From positions 4,402,001-4,466,000 of the forward strand of contig CP119311.1 in assembly GCA_029202545.1 (NCBI GenBank): 64,000 nucleotides of DNA, given 5' to 3'. The notes under the pieces were generated by a model. It searched no databases and was not told the DNA's origin. It was given only the letters and a program-made list of their open reading frames with translations. The DNA is from Candidatus Pseudobacter hemicellulosilyticus (GTDB taxonomy: Bacteria > Bacteroidota > Bacteroidia > Chitinophagales > Chitinophagaceae). The stretch's first letter is position 1. Each line of letters opens with the position of its first letter. Made by a program: the position numbers and the translations under genes. Of the stretch, positions 9,201-17,741 are shown one piece after another.

Positions 9201-9674
9201 GCCGGGGTCATTGTTAATGCCGCCCACAATGATGATATACCATTCCCCGTCATTTTGTATTACCTGGATCCCTTCGGGATTAGGGACGGAGCCGGCAACG
9301 CCATTAAAGTTTCCCAGGTTTACAGTGGTAGGGGTATTGAGCAGGCTGTTGCCGAAATCGAGTCGGATAAGGCTTCCTGGCATATGGTTCACTACAAAAG
9401 CGTAATAGTTGCCATTTACTTCAGCATAGTCCATAAAGACCGGCCAGTTCAGCTGGTTGCCCAGGTTACCCAGGTTAACAGCATCGGGCGCTGTATTGAT
9501 ATTGGCGGTACAGAAATTCCAGTAATAATTGCTGGCCCCAATACTGGTGTTGGTGATATTGACCGGTGCGCCTACGCAAACAGTGTCTGGTGCGGTAAAA
9601 GACGGGAATACCTGGGCAATAGTGTAAGCGGGTGACAGAAAGAACAGTAAGGACAGTAGGGCTAAGAGACGCAT
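6246..9674 (-). CDS. Giant secreted protein with propeller-like repeats, PKD domain and T9SS type B C-terminal signal
   Basis: 1142 residues. Residues 1-20 form a signal peptide ending at IAQ. Residues of about 55-370 hold six repeats that each start with a variant of NLGNLG and contain an (L/I)xRxxFG segment, which suggests a six-bladed beta-propeller. A PKD domain follows near 420-500 with the hallmark WDFGDGGSN. A jelly-roll or Ig-like middle part comes next, then repeated SWSP..(S/T)xxP Ig-like modules. The C-terminus starts with VPNAFTPNGDGKND, the gliding-motility-associated (CHU_C) domain that directs type IX secretion and cell-surface display. Probably an adhesin or surface-matrix protein. 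It lies alone between convergent mqnA and the polysaccharide region. Confidence 0.9.
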   Translation of the reverse strand: MRLLALLSLLFFLSPAYTIAQVFPSFTAPDTVCVGAPVNITNTSIGASNYYWNFCTANINTAPDAVNLGNLGNQLNWPVFMDYAEVNGNYYAFVVNHMPGSLIRLDFGNSLLNTPTTVNLGNFNGVAGSVPNPEGIQVIQNDGEWYIIIVGGINNDPGRTKPYILKVELGANINNNNPAFTNWGNIGNLGQPTDLHMFREGNHWYGLSLNAVNNSITRFDFGTDFNNPPQGLNLGDLGVIRYPTGIYAINDNGYWRAFVTTEQSGLIRLDFGSSMTNIPTAVGLGSFGVKLRDITIIRYCDDIRGFAVDGATNQFIRLNFSSLSAAPTHENLGNLGSLSFPHSISTLFRVKDDVYTFTTNVDNNTITRFRFRGCTNSSLANSSQKDPGSITYNRGGIYNITLTIDEGQPTQSSFCKQVVVQENYASDFNYDQAICNPLSIQFANTNPNIPVMQWDFGDGGSNTSSLTPAHAYPAFGDYTVTFTVPGNKCTAPVSKTISINVTPEDVILTPDTVVCAGASKRLRTSAALEVCWSPTDYLDDPTSHNPVTRTPHDITYYAITKSTGTNLITNGDFSSGNNGFSSQYTYSSTSNGEGFYYISGNVPAWHGGLAGCSDHTGNGNMMMVNGAAVANQVVWSQTVTVQPNTNYAFSTWIASLHSSNPAQLQFSINGRNLGNMIQASSATCRWDQFYTTWNSGNSTTATISIVNQNLILAGNDFALDDISFAPVLLLRDQVSIKIETPVVTTGNDTLVCQDFPVPLRATGAATYSWSPVTGIRDPLSANPIVIPPQTTEYTVTGTTVNGCVAQDKILISTINKPAIHQLTADTLICLQGSVELRAAASGTAPIYQWQPDPTLSNTGIPNPIATPSVPTRYYLEVTGDNGCINRDSVLVDFLPYPEFKGPGNQVICSGYEKVLSASGGDSYTWTPGQYLDDHTIASPAITPFSAGNYSVYIRDNTCGFDSTIFFSVRVNPTPLVTAMKSGDINCVTHRSRLVAVGAANYLWTPALGLDSARSATPIAAIDKTTEFIVQGTNQFGCAGYDTIVVAVKVEEEPVFRVPNAFTPNGDGKNDCFGIRQWGAAEIREFTVFNRYGQRLFTSNNVGKCWDGTFKNTPQPGGQYVYVIKAGTVCGEITRTGVFYLIR

Positions 9675-9821
9675 GTGAACGCGGGTTTATGCTGGTCGCT
9701 GATTTCAAAACTGAAATCTATTCAATTTTTTACAAATGTGGCGAATTTCCTGGTAACTGTGCAGTTTTGACTGGTAATTGTGCAGTCTGCCGGGTGGATA
9801 TTTCCCTGTTTGCTTCACTGC

Positions 9822-11315
9822 TTACCGGTCCCGCCATTTCTGGCGCAGCATACCTGCCACCTGTGTAAGGTCGGGTGTCAGTTTCAGTACGAGAATGCTA
9901 CTGATATACAGCAGGGTAAAGAAGCCTGAACGGGTGATGATGCCCAGCCAGCTATGCATATGCCGGAACAGGAACCAGGTTACCAGGTAGAGGCTAATGA
10001 TAAGTACGATGGCATAAAGCGTGCGGATGCTGAAGGGCCAGAAACCAAAACGGTAGCGCACAAAACAGATCCGGATGCTGTTGTAGAGGCTGAAGGTGAA
10101 CAGCGTGGCCAGGGCCACGCCCTCCATTCCCATGGCAGCGGCCATATAGATATTGAGCGGAATGGAGAACAGGAGCAGCACCAGCCCGGAATAAAAATCA
10201 AAGCGCCAGGCAGGAGAGGTAGCAATCACGGCGCTGCTGATGCCCACGGTCAGTTCAATGACATTGTAAATACCCAGGATCAGGAATACCTTTTTACCGG
10301 CAGCATATTTCTGGTCCAGTCCTATCAGGGCCAGGCCATCATCATAGTTCATCCAGATCATCAGGAACAGGAAGGAGCTGATGAGCAGCAGGTTGATGGA
10401 AGCACGTTTATAGATCCTTTCTATCTCTGCATGGTTCTTGTCTTTCCAATGCCTGGCAATCATGGGGGCGGCAATAGCCTGCAGGGCCCGGTAAGGCACC
10501 TGGATAATGGCTGCGGAGAACTGGTTGAGGGTATAAATGCCTGCATCCATCAGGCCGCGGACGCCGGCAATGGCCAGGGTATCGATCTGGCGGGCAATGG
10601 AATTGATCACAATGCCGCCATATACAAAACTGACATAGTGTACCATCTGTTTCCTGAGCCTGCGGGTAACCTTGCTCAGCCGGAATTGCAGCTGCAATTG
10701 CCCGGTGGCCAGCAGGTAGCCGGCCATAATAGCCACAATGAGCAGGTAGACAGAGCAGAAAAGCATTACAAACTGTTCAAAGGAGATCACCTGGAATGCG
10801 TACAGGGCAATCAGTACGGACACGCAGAGCCGGTACATGGTTTCCTTCATGAAGTTGGGCAGCACAGTTTGCCGGAGGGTGGCCAGGTAGCTTTCCAGTA
10901 TGAGGAAGCAGAGGTAAAAAAAAGAAAAGGCCAGGCTCCAGAAATAGAACTTCACCAGCAGGGGGGAGCGGACTGCAAACTGCCGGATGATCATCGGCTC
11001 AAACAGCCAGCAGGCGCTGAACACGATGATAGCTCCCAGGATGCTCAATACAACGCCGATGGCCAGCATATCATGCTGACTGCGGGAGAGCCGGTCGTGG
11101 TAATAAGGGAAGAACTTGCCCATGAACACCGGTGCGCCCAGGGTAGCTACGGGCCCAACGATCTGGGAAATGCTGATGATGGTTTGGGTAAGGCCATACT
11201 GTTCGGGGGTGAACAGGCCCTGTTTGGTAAAAAAATAGGTATTGATGGCGCCGATCAGGAAACCAGCATATGAGAGAAAAGAGGACTGAATGGTCTGTTT
11301 GCGGATCTGTCCCAT
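9822..11315 (-). CDS. Polysaccharide flippase / oligosaccharide repeat-unit transporter (Wzx-like)
   Basis: 497 residues, almost entirely hydrophobic, with about 12-14 predicted membrane helices. It fits the MATE/Wzx exporter superfamily that flips lipid-linked glycans across the inner membrane. The start MGQIRKQTIQSSFLSY is typical of Bacteroidetes members. The reading frame stays open to 11552, but the perfect -7 element at 11339-11346 lies inside that extension, so the ATG at 11315 is preferred. It diverges from the CDP-sugar operon, whose product it probably helps export. The last residues (LRQKWRDR) are a basic cytosolic tail. Confidence 0.85.
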   Translation of the reverse strand: MGQIRKQTIQSSFLSYAGFLIGAINTYFFTKQGLFTPEQYGLTQTIISISQIVGPVATLGAPVFMGKFFPYYHDRLSRSQHDMLAIGVVLSILGAIIVFSACWLFEPMIIRQFAVRSPLLVKFYFWSLAFSFFYLCFLILESYLATLRQTVLPNFMKETMYRLCVSVLIALYAFQVISFEQFVMLFCSVYLLIVAIMAGYLLATGQLQLQFRLSKVTRRLRKQMVHYVSFVYGGIVINSIARQIDTLAIAGVRGLMDAGIYTLNQFSAAIIQVPYRALQAIAAPMIARHWKDKNHAEIERIYKRASINLLLISSFLFLMIWMNYDDGLALIGLDQKYAAGKKVFLILGIYNVIELTVGISSAVIATSPAWRFDFYSGLVLLLFSIPLNIYMAAAMGMEGVALATLFTFSLYNSIRICFVRYRFGFWPFSIRTLYAIVLIISLYLVTWFLFRHMHSWLGIITRSGFFTLLYISSILVLKLTPDLTQVAGMLRQKWRDR

Positions 11316-11338
11316 CGGTGGTGATTGGTAAATGGCTG

Positions 11339-11346
11339 CAAAAGTA
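11339..11346 (-). promoter_or_regulatory. -7 promoter element of the flippase gene
   Basis: On the minus strand this reads TACTTTTG, an exact TAnnTTTG match, 23 bases before the ATG. A CTTG lies about 21 bases further upstream as a possible -33 box. Confidence 0.6.
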
Positions 11347-11461
11347 AGTAAACTTGGGTATCGTCCGCAAGTTCTTTGGCGGGGGACAACCGGTGGAGAA
11401 TTATGGGAGAAAGGCAGCCGGATTTGGCGGAAAGCCCCTATGTAATAAGACATTAATAAAT

Positions 11462-11469
11462 TAGCTTTG
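11462..11469 (+). promoter_or_regulatory. -7 promoter element of the CDP-sugar operon
   Basis: TAGCTTTG is an exact TAnnTTTG match about 100 bases before the rfbF ATG, predicting a leader of about 90 nt. The leader includes an in-frame ATG at 11520, which is judged not to be the start. Confidence 0.55.
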
Positions 11470-11567
11470 CGCAACTTAGCCGAATCAGGCATGCCCGGAA
11501 AGTTGGTTGACAGGAGAGGATGGCTGCAGGGCATTCCATCCGGCCGGTACACAATAAAAATTTACGG

Positions 11568-12344
11568 ATGAAAGTAGTCATATTTGCAGGTGGCCTGGGC
11601 ACCAGGATCGCAGAAGAAACGGATACCCGTCCCAAACCGATGGTAGAGATCGGCGGCAAGCCCATCCTCTGGCATATCATGAAGGGATACAGCCATTATG
11701 GTTTTAACGAGTTTGTGATCTGTCTGGGCTATAAAGGGTTCCTGATAAAGGAATATTTCATGCAGTACTTCCTGCACAATTCAGACCTCACCATTGAGCT
11801 GGGCAGCAATAAGCTGGATGTACATTATACCAATGCAGAATCATTCAAGGTGACCCTGGTAGATACCGGCCTTTCCACCAGGACGGCCGGCCGCCTCAAA
11901 CGCGTGCAGCAGTATGTGGGTGATGAAGATTTCATGCTCACCTACGGCGATGGCGTGGCGGATATTGACCTGAACGCCTTGCTGCAGTTCCACCGCCAGC
12001 ATGGGAAAATAGCCACTGTAACTGCCATCCAGCCGGAAGCGCGGTTTGGCGGTATGGAAATGGGGCCTGGCGGACAGGTAACCAGTTTCAAGGAAAAACC
12101 GAAAGGGGATGGCAAATGGATCAATGGCGGCTTCTTTGTCCTGAAGCCTGAAGTGTTCCGCTTCCTGGACGGAAATATGGACAATACCATGTGGGAAGAT
12201 GCGCCTATGGAAGGGCTGGCCAGGGAAGGTCAGCTGATGGCCTACCAGCACCAGGGTTTCTGGAAATGCATGGATGCCATGCGTGACAAGCTGGAACTGG
12301 AGTCTTTATGGCAAAACAATCAGGCTAAATGGAAAATCTGGTAA
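11568..12344 (+). CDS. rfbF: Glucose-1-phosphate cytidylyltransferase
   Basis: Makes CDP-glucose from CTP and glucose 1-phosphate, the entry step to CDP-6-deoxy sugars. The 258-residue length is normal. The nucleotidyltransferase signature MKVVIFAGGLGTR is residues 1-13, and the catalytic Lys follows in TRPKPMVEIGGKP. YGDGVADID holds the metal-binding Asp, and NGGFFVL plus WEDAPMEGLA are RfbF-specific. The start at 11568 is chosen because it opens exactly on the signature; a 16-residue extension has no family sequence. It is first in an eight-gene operon and overlaps rfbG by 16 bases. Confidence 0.96.
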   Translation: MKVVIFAGGLGTRIAEETDTRPKPMVEIGGKPILWHIMKGYSHYGFNEFVICLGYKGFLIKEYFMQYFLHNSDLTIELGSNKLDVHYTNAESFKVTLVDTGLSTRTAGRLKRVQQYVGDEDFMLTYGDGVADIDLNALLQFHRQHGKIATVTAIQPEARFGGMEMGPGGQVTSFKEKPKGDGKWINGGFFVLKPEVFRFLDGNMDNTMWEDAPMEGLAREGQLMAYQHQGFWKCMDAMRDKLELESLWQNNQAKWKIW

Positions 12345-13414
12345 ATACCCAACAGCTCCGCTCCTGGTACCAGGGCAAAAAAGTATTCCTTACCGGGCAT
12401 ACCGGATTCAAGGGCGCCTGGCTGCTTTCCTGGCTGCGCCTGCTGGGCGCTACCGTAAAAGGATATGCGTTGCCACCGGCTTATGACCAGGGCCTGTTCA
12501 GCCTGCTGGAGCCCCTGCGGGAAGGACAGTCGGTGCTGGGAGATATCCGGGACAGGGAAAAGCTCACCGCAGCACTGCAGGATTTCAAGCCCGATTATGT
12601 CTTTCACCTGGCTGCACAGCCGCTGGTGCGTTATTCCTATGCAGAACCCGCCCAGACCTTTGAAGTGAATGTGGCCGGTACAGCCAACCTGCTGGAAGCC
12701 GTACACCGGATGGACCATCCCTGCGCTACCGTGGTGATCACTACCGATAAAGTATACGAGAATAAAGAACAGGATATCCTGTACCGGGAGAATGATGTGC
12801 TGGGTGGCTATGATCCTTATAGCGCCAGCAAGGCGTGTACGGAGCTGGTGGTAAGCTCCTTCCGCAATTCCTTTTTTCCCGCTGCCCGTTTTGATCAGCA
12901 TGGACATGCGCTGGCCAGCGCCCGCGCCGGTAATGTGATTGGCGGGGGCGACTGGAGCACGGACCGCATTCTCCCCGATATTGTGCGCGCCCTGCAGGCC
13001 GGCAAAGCTATTCCGGTACGCAACCCTTCGGCCGTAAGGCCCTGGCAGCATGTGCTGGAACCCCTGCATGGGTACCTGCTGCTGGGCGGACTCCTGTACC
13101 AGGACCCCGCCCGCTATGGCTCGGCCTACAACCTGGGACCCTTACCCGAAGATCACCTCACGGTGCAGCAGCTGGTGGAAACAGCCATTGGCAGCTGGGA
13201 CAGCGGCGCCTGGGAAAACCTGCAGCAGCCCGGACAACCACATGAAGCGGGGCTGCTCAAGCTGGATATCTCCAAAGCCATCAGCGAGCTGGGCTGGAAA
13301 CCCGGCCTCAATGCGGAAGAGGCTATCCGCTGGACCATCGACTGGTACCGGCAGCCGGTCAGCCAGCAGGCAGATTACTGCATTCAACAAATCAACCAAT
13401 ACCAGGCATTATGA
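12329..13414 (+). CDS. rfbG: CDP-glucose 4,6-dehydratase
   Basis: NAD-dependent SDR enzyme that turns CDP-glucose into CDP-4-keto-6-deoxyglucose. The 361 residues fit. The Rossmann motif TGHTGFKG is at residues 22-29. TTDKVYEN supplies the active-site Thr-Asp-Lys region near 132, and YSASK near 164-168 is the Tyr-x3-Lys catalytic pair. SARAGNVIGGGDWSTDRILPD is a hallmark of RfbG. Its start overlaps the end of rfbF by 16 bases and its end overlaps the next gene by 4, so translation is probably coupled. The CDP specificity is inferred from sequence type and from rfbF. Confidence 0.96.
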   Translation: MENLVNTQQLRSWYQGKKVFLTGHTGFKGAWLLSWLRLLGATVKGYALPPAYDQGLFSLLEPLREGQSVLGDIRDREKLTAALQDFKPDYVFHLAAQPLVRYSYAEPAQTFEVNVAGTANLLEAVHRMDHPCATVVITTDKVYENKEQDILYRENDVLGGYDPYSASKACTELVVSSFRNSFFPAARFDQHGHALASARAGNVIGGGDWSTDRILPDIVRALQAGKAIPVRNPSAVRPWQHVLEPLHGYLLLGGLLYQDPARYGSAYNLGPLPEDHLTVQQLVETAIGSWDSGAWENLQQPGQPHEAGLLKLDISKAISELGWKPGLNAEEAIRWTIDWYRQPVSQQADYCIQQINQYQAL

Positions 13415-13956
13415 TCTTTACGCCCACGCCCCTGGAAGGCAGCTACCTGGTAGGGCTGCAACCTTTCAGCGATGACCGCGGCTGGTTTGCCCGCTTTTAC
13501 TGCAAGGAAGCGTTCAGCAGTATCGGGCATACACAGGAATGGGTGCAGATGAACCATTCCTTCACCCGGCAGGCGGGCACTATCCGGGGCATGCATTACC
13601 AGCTGCCACCCTTCCGGGAGATCAAGCTGGTGCGCTGCATTGCCGGCGCCGTGCTGGACGTGATAGTGGATTGCCGCCAGGGATCGCCTACTTTCCTGCA
13701 GTGGTTCAGCGCCGAATTGTCAGCCGCCAACCAGCAGATGATGTATATCCCCCAGGGCTTTGCCCATGGCTTCCAGGCACTGACCGCAGATTGCGAGCTG
13801 ATCTACCTGCACAGTGAGCTGTACAAGCCGGGTGCCGAGGGCGGGCTGCGGTACAACGATCCGGCTCTCCATATCCAATGGCCATTGGCCGCTGTAAACC
13901 TGTCCGGCAGGGACGGGCAACACCCGCTGCTGGATCAAAATTTTAAAGGAATATAA
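13411..13956 (+). CDS. Nucleotide-sugar 3,5-epimerase (RmlC-like cupin)
   Basis: 181-residue cupin of the dTDP-4-dehydrorhamnose 3,5-epimerase family. The catalytic-site signature RGMHYQ is at residues 59-64 with His62. Lys72 and the DVIVDCRQGSPT strand with Asp follow, and the C-terminal FAHGFQALT segment is also present. In this operon the substrate should be a CDP-4-keto-6-deoxy hexose and not the dTDP sugar, because rfbFG stand directly upstream and no rmlA/rmlB is seen. For that reason no rmlC symbol is given. Epimerisation at C5 would yield an L-configured sugar. Confidence 0.88.
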   Translation: MIFTPTPLEGSYLVGLQPFSDDRGWFARFYCKEAFSSIGHTQEWVQMNHSFTRQAGTIRGMHYQLPPFREIKLVRCIAGAVLDVIVDCRQGSPTFLQWFSAELSAANQQMMYIPQGFAHGFQALTADCELIYLHSELYKPGAEGGLRYNDPALHIQWPLAAVNLSGRDGQHPLLDQNFKGI

Positions 13957-13958
13957 TT

Positions 13959-15185
13959 ATGCAATGCAGATTTTGTAAAACGGAATTAGCGCATGTTTTT
14001 ATTGACCTCGTCAATTCTCCCGCTTCCAATTCCTTCCTGACGGAAGCACAGCTGAATGAGCCGGAAGTATTTTACCCGCTGAAGACCTATACCTGCCCTT
14101 CCTGTTTCCTGGTGCAGGTGGACGAATACAAAAAGTCGGAAGCTATTTTCAATAGCGACTACGTTTATTTCTCTTCCTATTCCACCAGCTGGCTGGAACA
14201 TGCCCGCCGGTATACAGAGCGCATGATTGACCGCTTTGGTTATCATGAAGGCTCAAAAGTAGTAGAGCTGGCCTCCAATGATGGCTACCTGCTGCAGTAT
14301 TTCCTGGAAAAGAAAGTTCCCGTGCTGGGCATTGAGCCTACTGCCAATACGGCTGCAGTAGCCATTGGCAAAGGCATTGAGACCGTGGTCGATTTCTTTG
14401 GCGTCAGGCTGGCGACTGAGCTGAGCGCAAAAGGCGTCAGGGCCAACCTGCTGTTGGGCAATAATGTGCTGGCGCATGTACCCGATATTGTGGATTTTGT
14501 GGGCGGCATGAAGCTGCTGCTGGCGCCCGACGGGGTGATCACCATGGAGTTCCCGCATCTGATGCAGCTGGTGGACAATAACCAGTTTGACACTATCTAC
14601 CATGAGCATTTCTCTTATCTTTCTTTCCATACCGTAGCAAAGATCTTTGCCGCGCAGGGACTGGACATGTTTGATGTGGAAGAGATCCCTACCCATGGCG
14701 GCTCGCTGCGGATCTACGCACACCACCGGGAGGACATTACCAGGACAGCCGGCCCGGCCGTTGCCGCCCTCCTGCAGAAGGAAGAGGCAAAAGGGATGTG
14801 CTCGCTGGCCTATTATGATCATTTCCAGGAAAAGGCGCTGGGCGTAAAGCTGGGCCTGCTGGAATTCCTGTCGGAACAGAAAAGGGCCGGCAAAAAGCTG
14901 GCGGCCTATGGCGCTGCCGCCAAAGGCAATACCCTCCTGAATTATTGCGGCGTCAAGAACGACCTTATTGAATACGTGGCAGATGCCAACCCGCATAAGC
15001 AGGGCAAGTATTTACCCGCCAGCCATATTCCCGTGACCAACCTGGAGCATCTCCGGCAGCACCAGCCTGATTTTGTACTGATACTGCCCTGGAATATCCG
15101 GGAAGAGGTCATGACACAGCTGGCCTTTATCCGGGAATGGGGCGGTCAGTTTGTTGTACCCATCCCATCCCTGCAGGTAGTATGA
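13959..15185 (+). CDS. Nucleotide-sugar C-methyltransferase (NovU/TylCIII type)
   Basis: 408 residues with the three-part layout of SAM-dependent sugar C-methyltransferases. An N-terminal zinc site is formed by CRFC (Cys3, Cys6) and CPSC near 47-50. A Rossmann SAM domain carries VVELASNDGYLLQYF near residue 95-110. A C-terminal domain contains GAAAKGNTLLNYCG, typical of the family. The conserved EHFSYLS and THGGSLR segments frame the active site. It adds a methyl carbon, usually at C3 or C5 of a 4-keto-6-deoxy hexose. Here the substrate would be the CDP-sugar from rfbFG. It overlaps the next gene by four bases (ATGA). Confidence 0.9.
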   Translation: MQCRFCKTELAHVFIDLVNSPASNSFLTEAQLNEPEVFYPLKTYTCPSCFLVQVDEYKKSEAIFNSDYVYFSSYSTSWLEHARRYTERMIDRFGYHEGSKVVELASNDGYLLQYFLEKKVPVLGIEPTANTAAVAIGKGIETVVDFFGVRLATELSAKGVRANLLLGNNVLAHVPDIVDFVGGMKLLLAPDGVITMEFPHLMQLVDNNQFDTIYHEHFSYLSFHTVAKIFAAQGLDMFDVEEIPTHGGSLRIYAHHREDITRTAGPAVAALLQKEEAKGMCSLAYYDHFQEKALGVKLGLLEFLSEQKRAGKKLAAYGAAAKGNTLLNYCGVKNDLIEYVADANPHKQGKYLPASHIPVTNLEHLRQHQPDFVLILPWNIREEVMTQLAFIREWGGQFVVPIPSLQVV

Positions 15186-16048
15186 GTGTCTCCGGTCCCA
15201 TATTGGTTACCGGCGCTACCGGCTTTATCGGCCAGTATGTAGTGGAAGCGCTGCTGCAGCGTAACCTGCCTGTTATTGCCAGCTCCGTTCACGCGGAGAA
15301 GGCCCGTACCATGCCCTGGTTTGAGCGGGTCAGGTATATCCCTTTCAACCTGGGCCATGCCGACCCTGCCGCCGATCTGTACCAGCTGCTGGGCAGCCCG
15401 GCCCGCATGATCCACCTCAGCTGGGAAGGCCTGCCCAACTATAAAGCCGCTTTTCACCTGGATACCAACCTGCCCAGGCAGCAGCTCTTGCTGGAGAACC
15501 TGGTGCGGCATGGTCTGCGTGAGCTTACGGTAACGGGCACCTGCTTTGAGTACGGCATGCAGGAAGGCGCCTTGCGCGAGGACATGGAAACTTTGCCGGC
15601 CAATCCATATGCCCTGGCCAAGGACCAGCTGCGGCGCTACCTGGAATCGCTGACCACCCAATGGCCGCTGTCCCTGAAATGGGTACGGCTGTTCTATATG
15701 TACGGCCAGGGACAAAACCCTAATTCCTTGCTTTCGCAGCTGGACAGGGCGCTGGCCAACGGTGAAACGGTTTTCAACATGAGCGGGGGCGAACAGGTGC
15801 GGGATTTCCTGCCTGTAGAAAAAGTGGCGGAATACCTGGTGCGCATCACCCTGCAGGAACGGGTAACCGGCATCATCAACTGTTGCAGCGGTGCGCCCGT
15901 GACCGTGAACCAGCTGGTGGCAGATCATCTTCGGCAAAAAAATAAGACTATATTGCTAAATCGCGGTTATTATCCCTATCCGGATTATGAGCCCATGCGT
16001 TTCTGGGGAGATAATACCAAATTAAAAACCATACTGAACAATGAGTGA
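15182..16048 (+). CDS. NAD(P)-dependent SDR, probable nucleotide-sugar 4-ketoreductase
   Basis: 288 residues of the extended SDR family. The Rossmann motif TGATGFIGQ lies at the N-terminus and a Tyr-x3-Lys pair is seen in PYALAKDQL. The start is the ATG at 15182, whose ATGA overlaps the upstream stop; an extension to 15137 lacks family sequence. After dehydration, epimerisation and C-methylation a 4-keto group remains, so reduction at C4 is the likely job. This is inference from operon order. An epimerase role is possible. It overlaps the next gene by 8 bases. Confidence 0.85.
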   Translation: MSVSGPILVTGATGFIGQYVVEALLQRNLPVIASSVHAEKARTMPWFERVRYIPFNLGHADPAADLYQLLGSPARMIHLSWEGLPNYKAAFHLDTNLPRQQLLLENLVRHGLRELTVTGTCFEYGMQEGALREDMETLPANPYALAKDQLRRYLESLTTQWPLSLKWVRLFYMYGQGQNPNSLLSQLDRALANGETVFNMSGGEQVRDFLPVEKVAEYLVRITLQERVTGIINCCSGAPVTVNQLVADHLRQKNKTILLNRGYYPYPDYEPMRFWGDNTKLKTILNNE

Positions 16049-16778
16049 TCCTGTTAAGGCTTTTATCGGGGAAAGAGAACAGCGGATTGAATCCAACGGC
16101 CAGAACCTGGCCCTGCGCTCCGCGGCCGAAGCATTCAATACGGCTTCCAATTCTTCCCAGTATTCTTATAATTTTTCCTGGATGGGCCGGCCCATTATCC
16201 AGTACCCGCAGGATATGATCGCCATGCAGGAGCTGATCTGGGAGCTGAAACCTGATCTCATCATTGAAACAGGCATTGCCCATGGCGGTTCCCTGATCTA
16301 TTATGCTTCGCTGATGGAGCTGATCGGCAAAGGGGAAGTGCTGGGCATTGATATTGATATCAGGGCGCATAACCGCAAGGAGATTGAAGCCCATCCTATG
16401 TTCAAAAGGATCAGCATGCTGGAAGGCTCTGCTGTGAGTGAAGAGATCGCTGACCAGGTCCGTGCGCATGCCGCCGGAAAAGAGACTGTATTGGTATGCC
16501 TGGACTCCAACCATACCCATGAGCATGTGCTGCGGGAGCTGGAGCTGTATGCACCCCTGGTAACGACCGGTTCCTATATAGTGGTGTTTGACACTATTGT
16601 GGAATACCTGCCGGACGGTTATTTCAAGCAGGAGCGGCCCTGGGGCAGGGGCAATAATCCCCATACTGCCGTGCATGAATACCTGAAAAAAGATACCCGC
16701 TTCACTATAGATCACAGCATCGATAATAAACTGCTGATCAGCGTAGCGCCAGAGGGTTACCTGAAACGTATAAAATGA
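16041..16778 (+). CDS. CmcI / rhamnosyl O-methyltransferase-type SAM enzyme
   Basis: 245 residues of the family named after cephalosporin hydroxylase CmcI, which is in fact a SAM-dependent methyltransferase fold widely found in glycan clusters. Diagnostic segments are GRPIIQYPQDM, the SAM loop ETGIAHGGSLIYYAS near residues 75-90, GIDIDIR, and VCLDSNHTHEHV with acidic and His ligands for a divalent metal. It probably O-methylates a sugar hydroxyl of the glycan made by this operon. Hydroxylase activity is not expected. It overlaps the preceding gene by 8 bases and precedes the first GT2 by 7. Confidence 0.85.
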   Translation: MSDPVKAFIGEREQRIESNGQNLALRSAAEAFNTASNSSQYSYNFSWMGRPIIQYPQDMIAMQELIWELKPDLIIETGIAHGGSLIYYASLMELIGKGEVLGIDIDIRAHNRKEIEAHPMFKRISMLEGSAVSEEIADQVRAHAAGKETVLVCLDSNHTHEHVLRELELYAPLVTTGSYIVVFDTIVEYLPDGYFKQERPWGRGNNPHTAVHEYLKKDTRFTIDHSIDNKLLISVAPEGYLKRIK

Positions 16779-16785
16779 TCCGCTG

Positions 16786-17736
16786 ATGGCCGCTAACCAA
16801 CCCTGGGCAAGTTTTTGTATCAGCACTTTCAGAAGACCGGATTTTCTGAAAGCCCAGCTGGCTTCTTTGCTGCAGCAAAGCTTTACCGACCTGGAGATCG
16901 TTGTATCCGACAATGACCCGGAAGGATCAGCAGCGGCGGTGGCCAGTGCTTTTAATGACCCACGGATCAGCTATTTCCATAATGCGGAGAACCTGGGTAT
17001 GATCCGCAGCTTCAACAAGAGCGTGGAGCGTGCCTCCGGTGAATTTGTGGTGATGGTCACGGACGATGATCCGGTGCAGACCGGCTTCCTGCAGGAAATG
17101 CGCCGGCTGGTAGAGGCCCATCCCGGTTATACGCTGTATGGCGGCTTTAGCCGGGTAGGGACTGCGGAGGGCGCTATGGAGCTGATCCCGGCTGATAAAT
17201 GCTTTGCTGAGATACTGGACCCGCGCAAAACGGCCAACCTGCTCTGGTCCAGCTGCCTGCAGCAAAGGGCTTCCGTGCTGGCCGTTGGCTGTATTCCGGA
17301 CTATGGCAGCCCGCACCTGGCGGACCATGCGCTGCTGACCCTGACGGCCTGCAGGGGTGGGGCAGTAGTGGTGAATACCATGTACAGCAGCCTCAGTTCG
17401 CACGACAATAATTTCTCCAAGTTCAACTTCGATTATTACCTGAAAGGCTGTATCGGGTTCCATGCCACCATGACCGCGGCCCCGCTGCCGGGCAACCAGC
17501 AGCAGAACCGGAAGGTGCTGTACCGGCACCTGGGTACCTGGCTGATCGGGAATATGTTCAACCTGAAAAAGTATTATACCAGGACCCGCTTTGACCCGGC
17601 CGTACTGGCGGCCATTGACAACTGCGCCAGTCAGATCCTTGCCTTGAGCTACATGAAACGCTTTGCTGCCCGCTACTACCTCAAAGAGGCGGTGTACCGG
17701 GTGAAAAAATATCTCTGGACCAGGAATAAACAATAA
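16786..17736 (+). CDS. Glycosyltransferase family 2
   Basis: 316 residues, GT-A fold. The family opening SFCISTFRRPDFLKAQLASLLQQS is followed by VVSDNDPEGS, which holds the nucleotide-binding Asp residues. VTDDDPVQ near residue 97 is the DxD-type metal site. The rest has no membrane helix, so it should act as a cytosolic or membrane-associated inverting transferase. The donor is unknown; the CDP-sugar of this operon is a natural candidate for one of the two GT2 enzymes. Five bases separate it from the next gene. Confidence 0.88.
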   Translation: MAANQPWASFCISTFRRPDFLKAQLASLLQQSFTDLEIVVSDNDPEGSAAAVASAFNDPRISYFHNAENLGMIRSFNKSVERASGEFVVMVTDDDPVQTGFLQEMRRLVEAHPGYTLYGGFSRVGTAEGAMELIPADKCFAEILDPRKTANLLWSSCLQQRASVLAVGCIPDYGSPHLADHALLTLTACRGGAVVVNTMYSSLSSHDNNFSKFNFDYYLKGCIGFHATMTAAPLPGNQQQNRKVLYRHLGTWLIGNMFNLKKYYTRTRFDPAVLAAIDNCASQILALSYMKRFAARYYLKEAVYRVKKYLWTRNKQ

Positions 17737-17741
17737 GCGCC

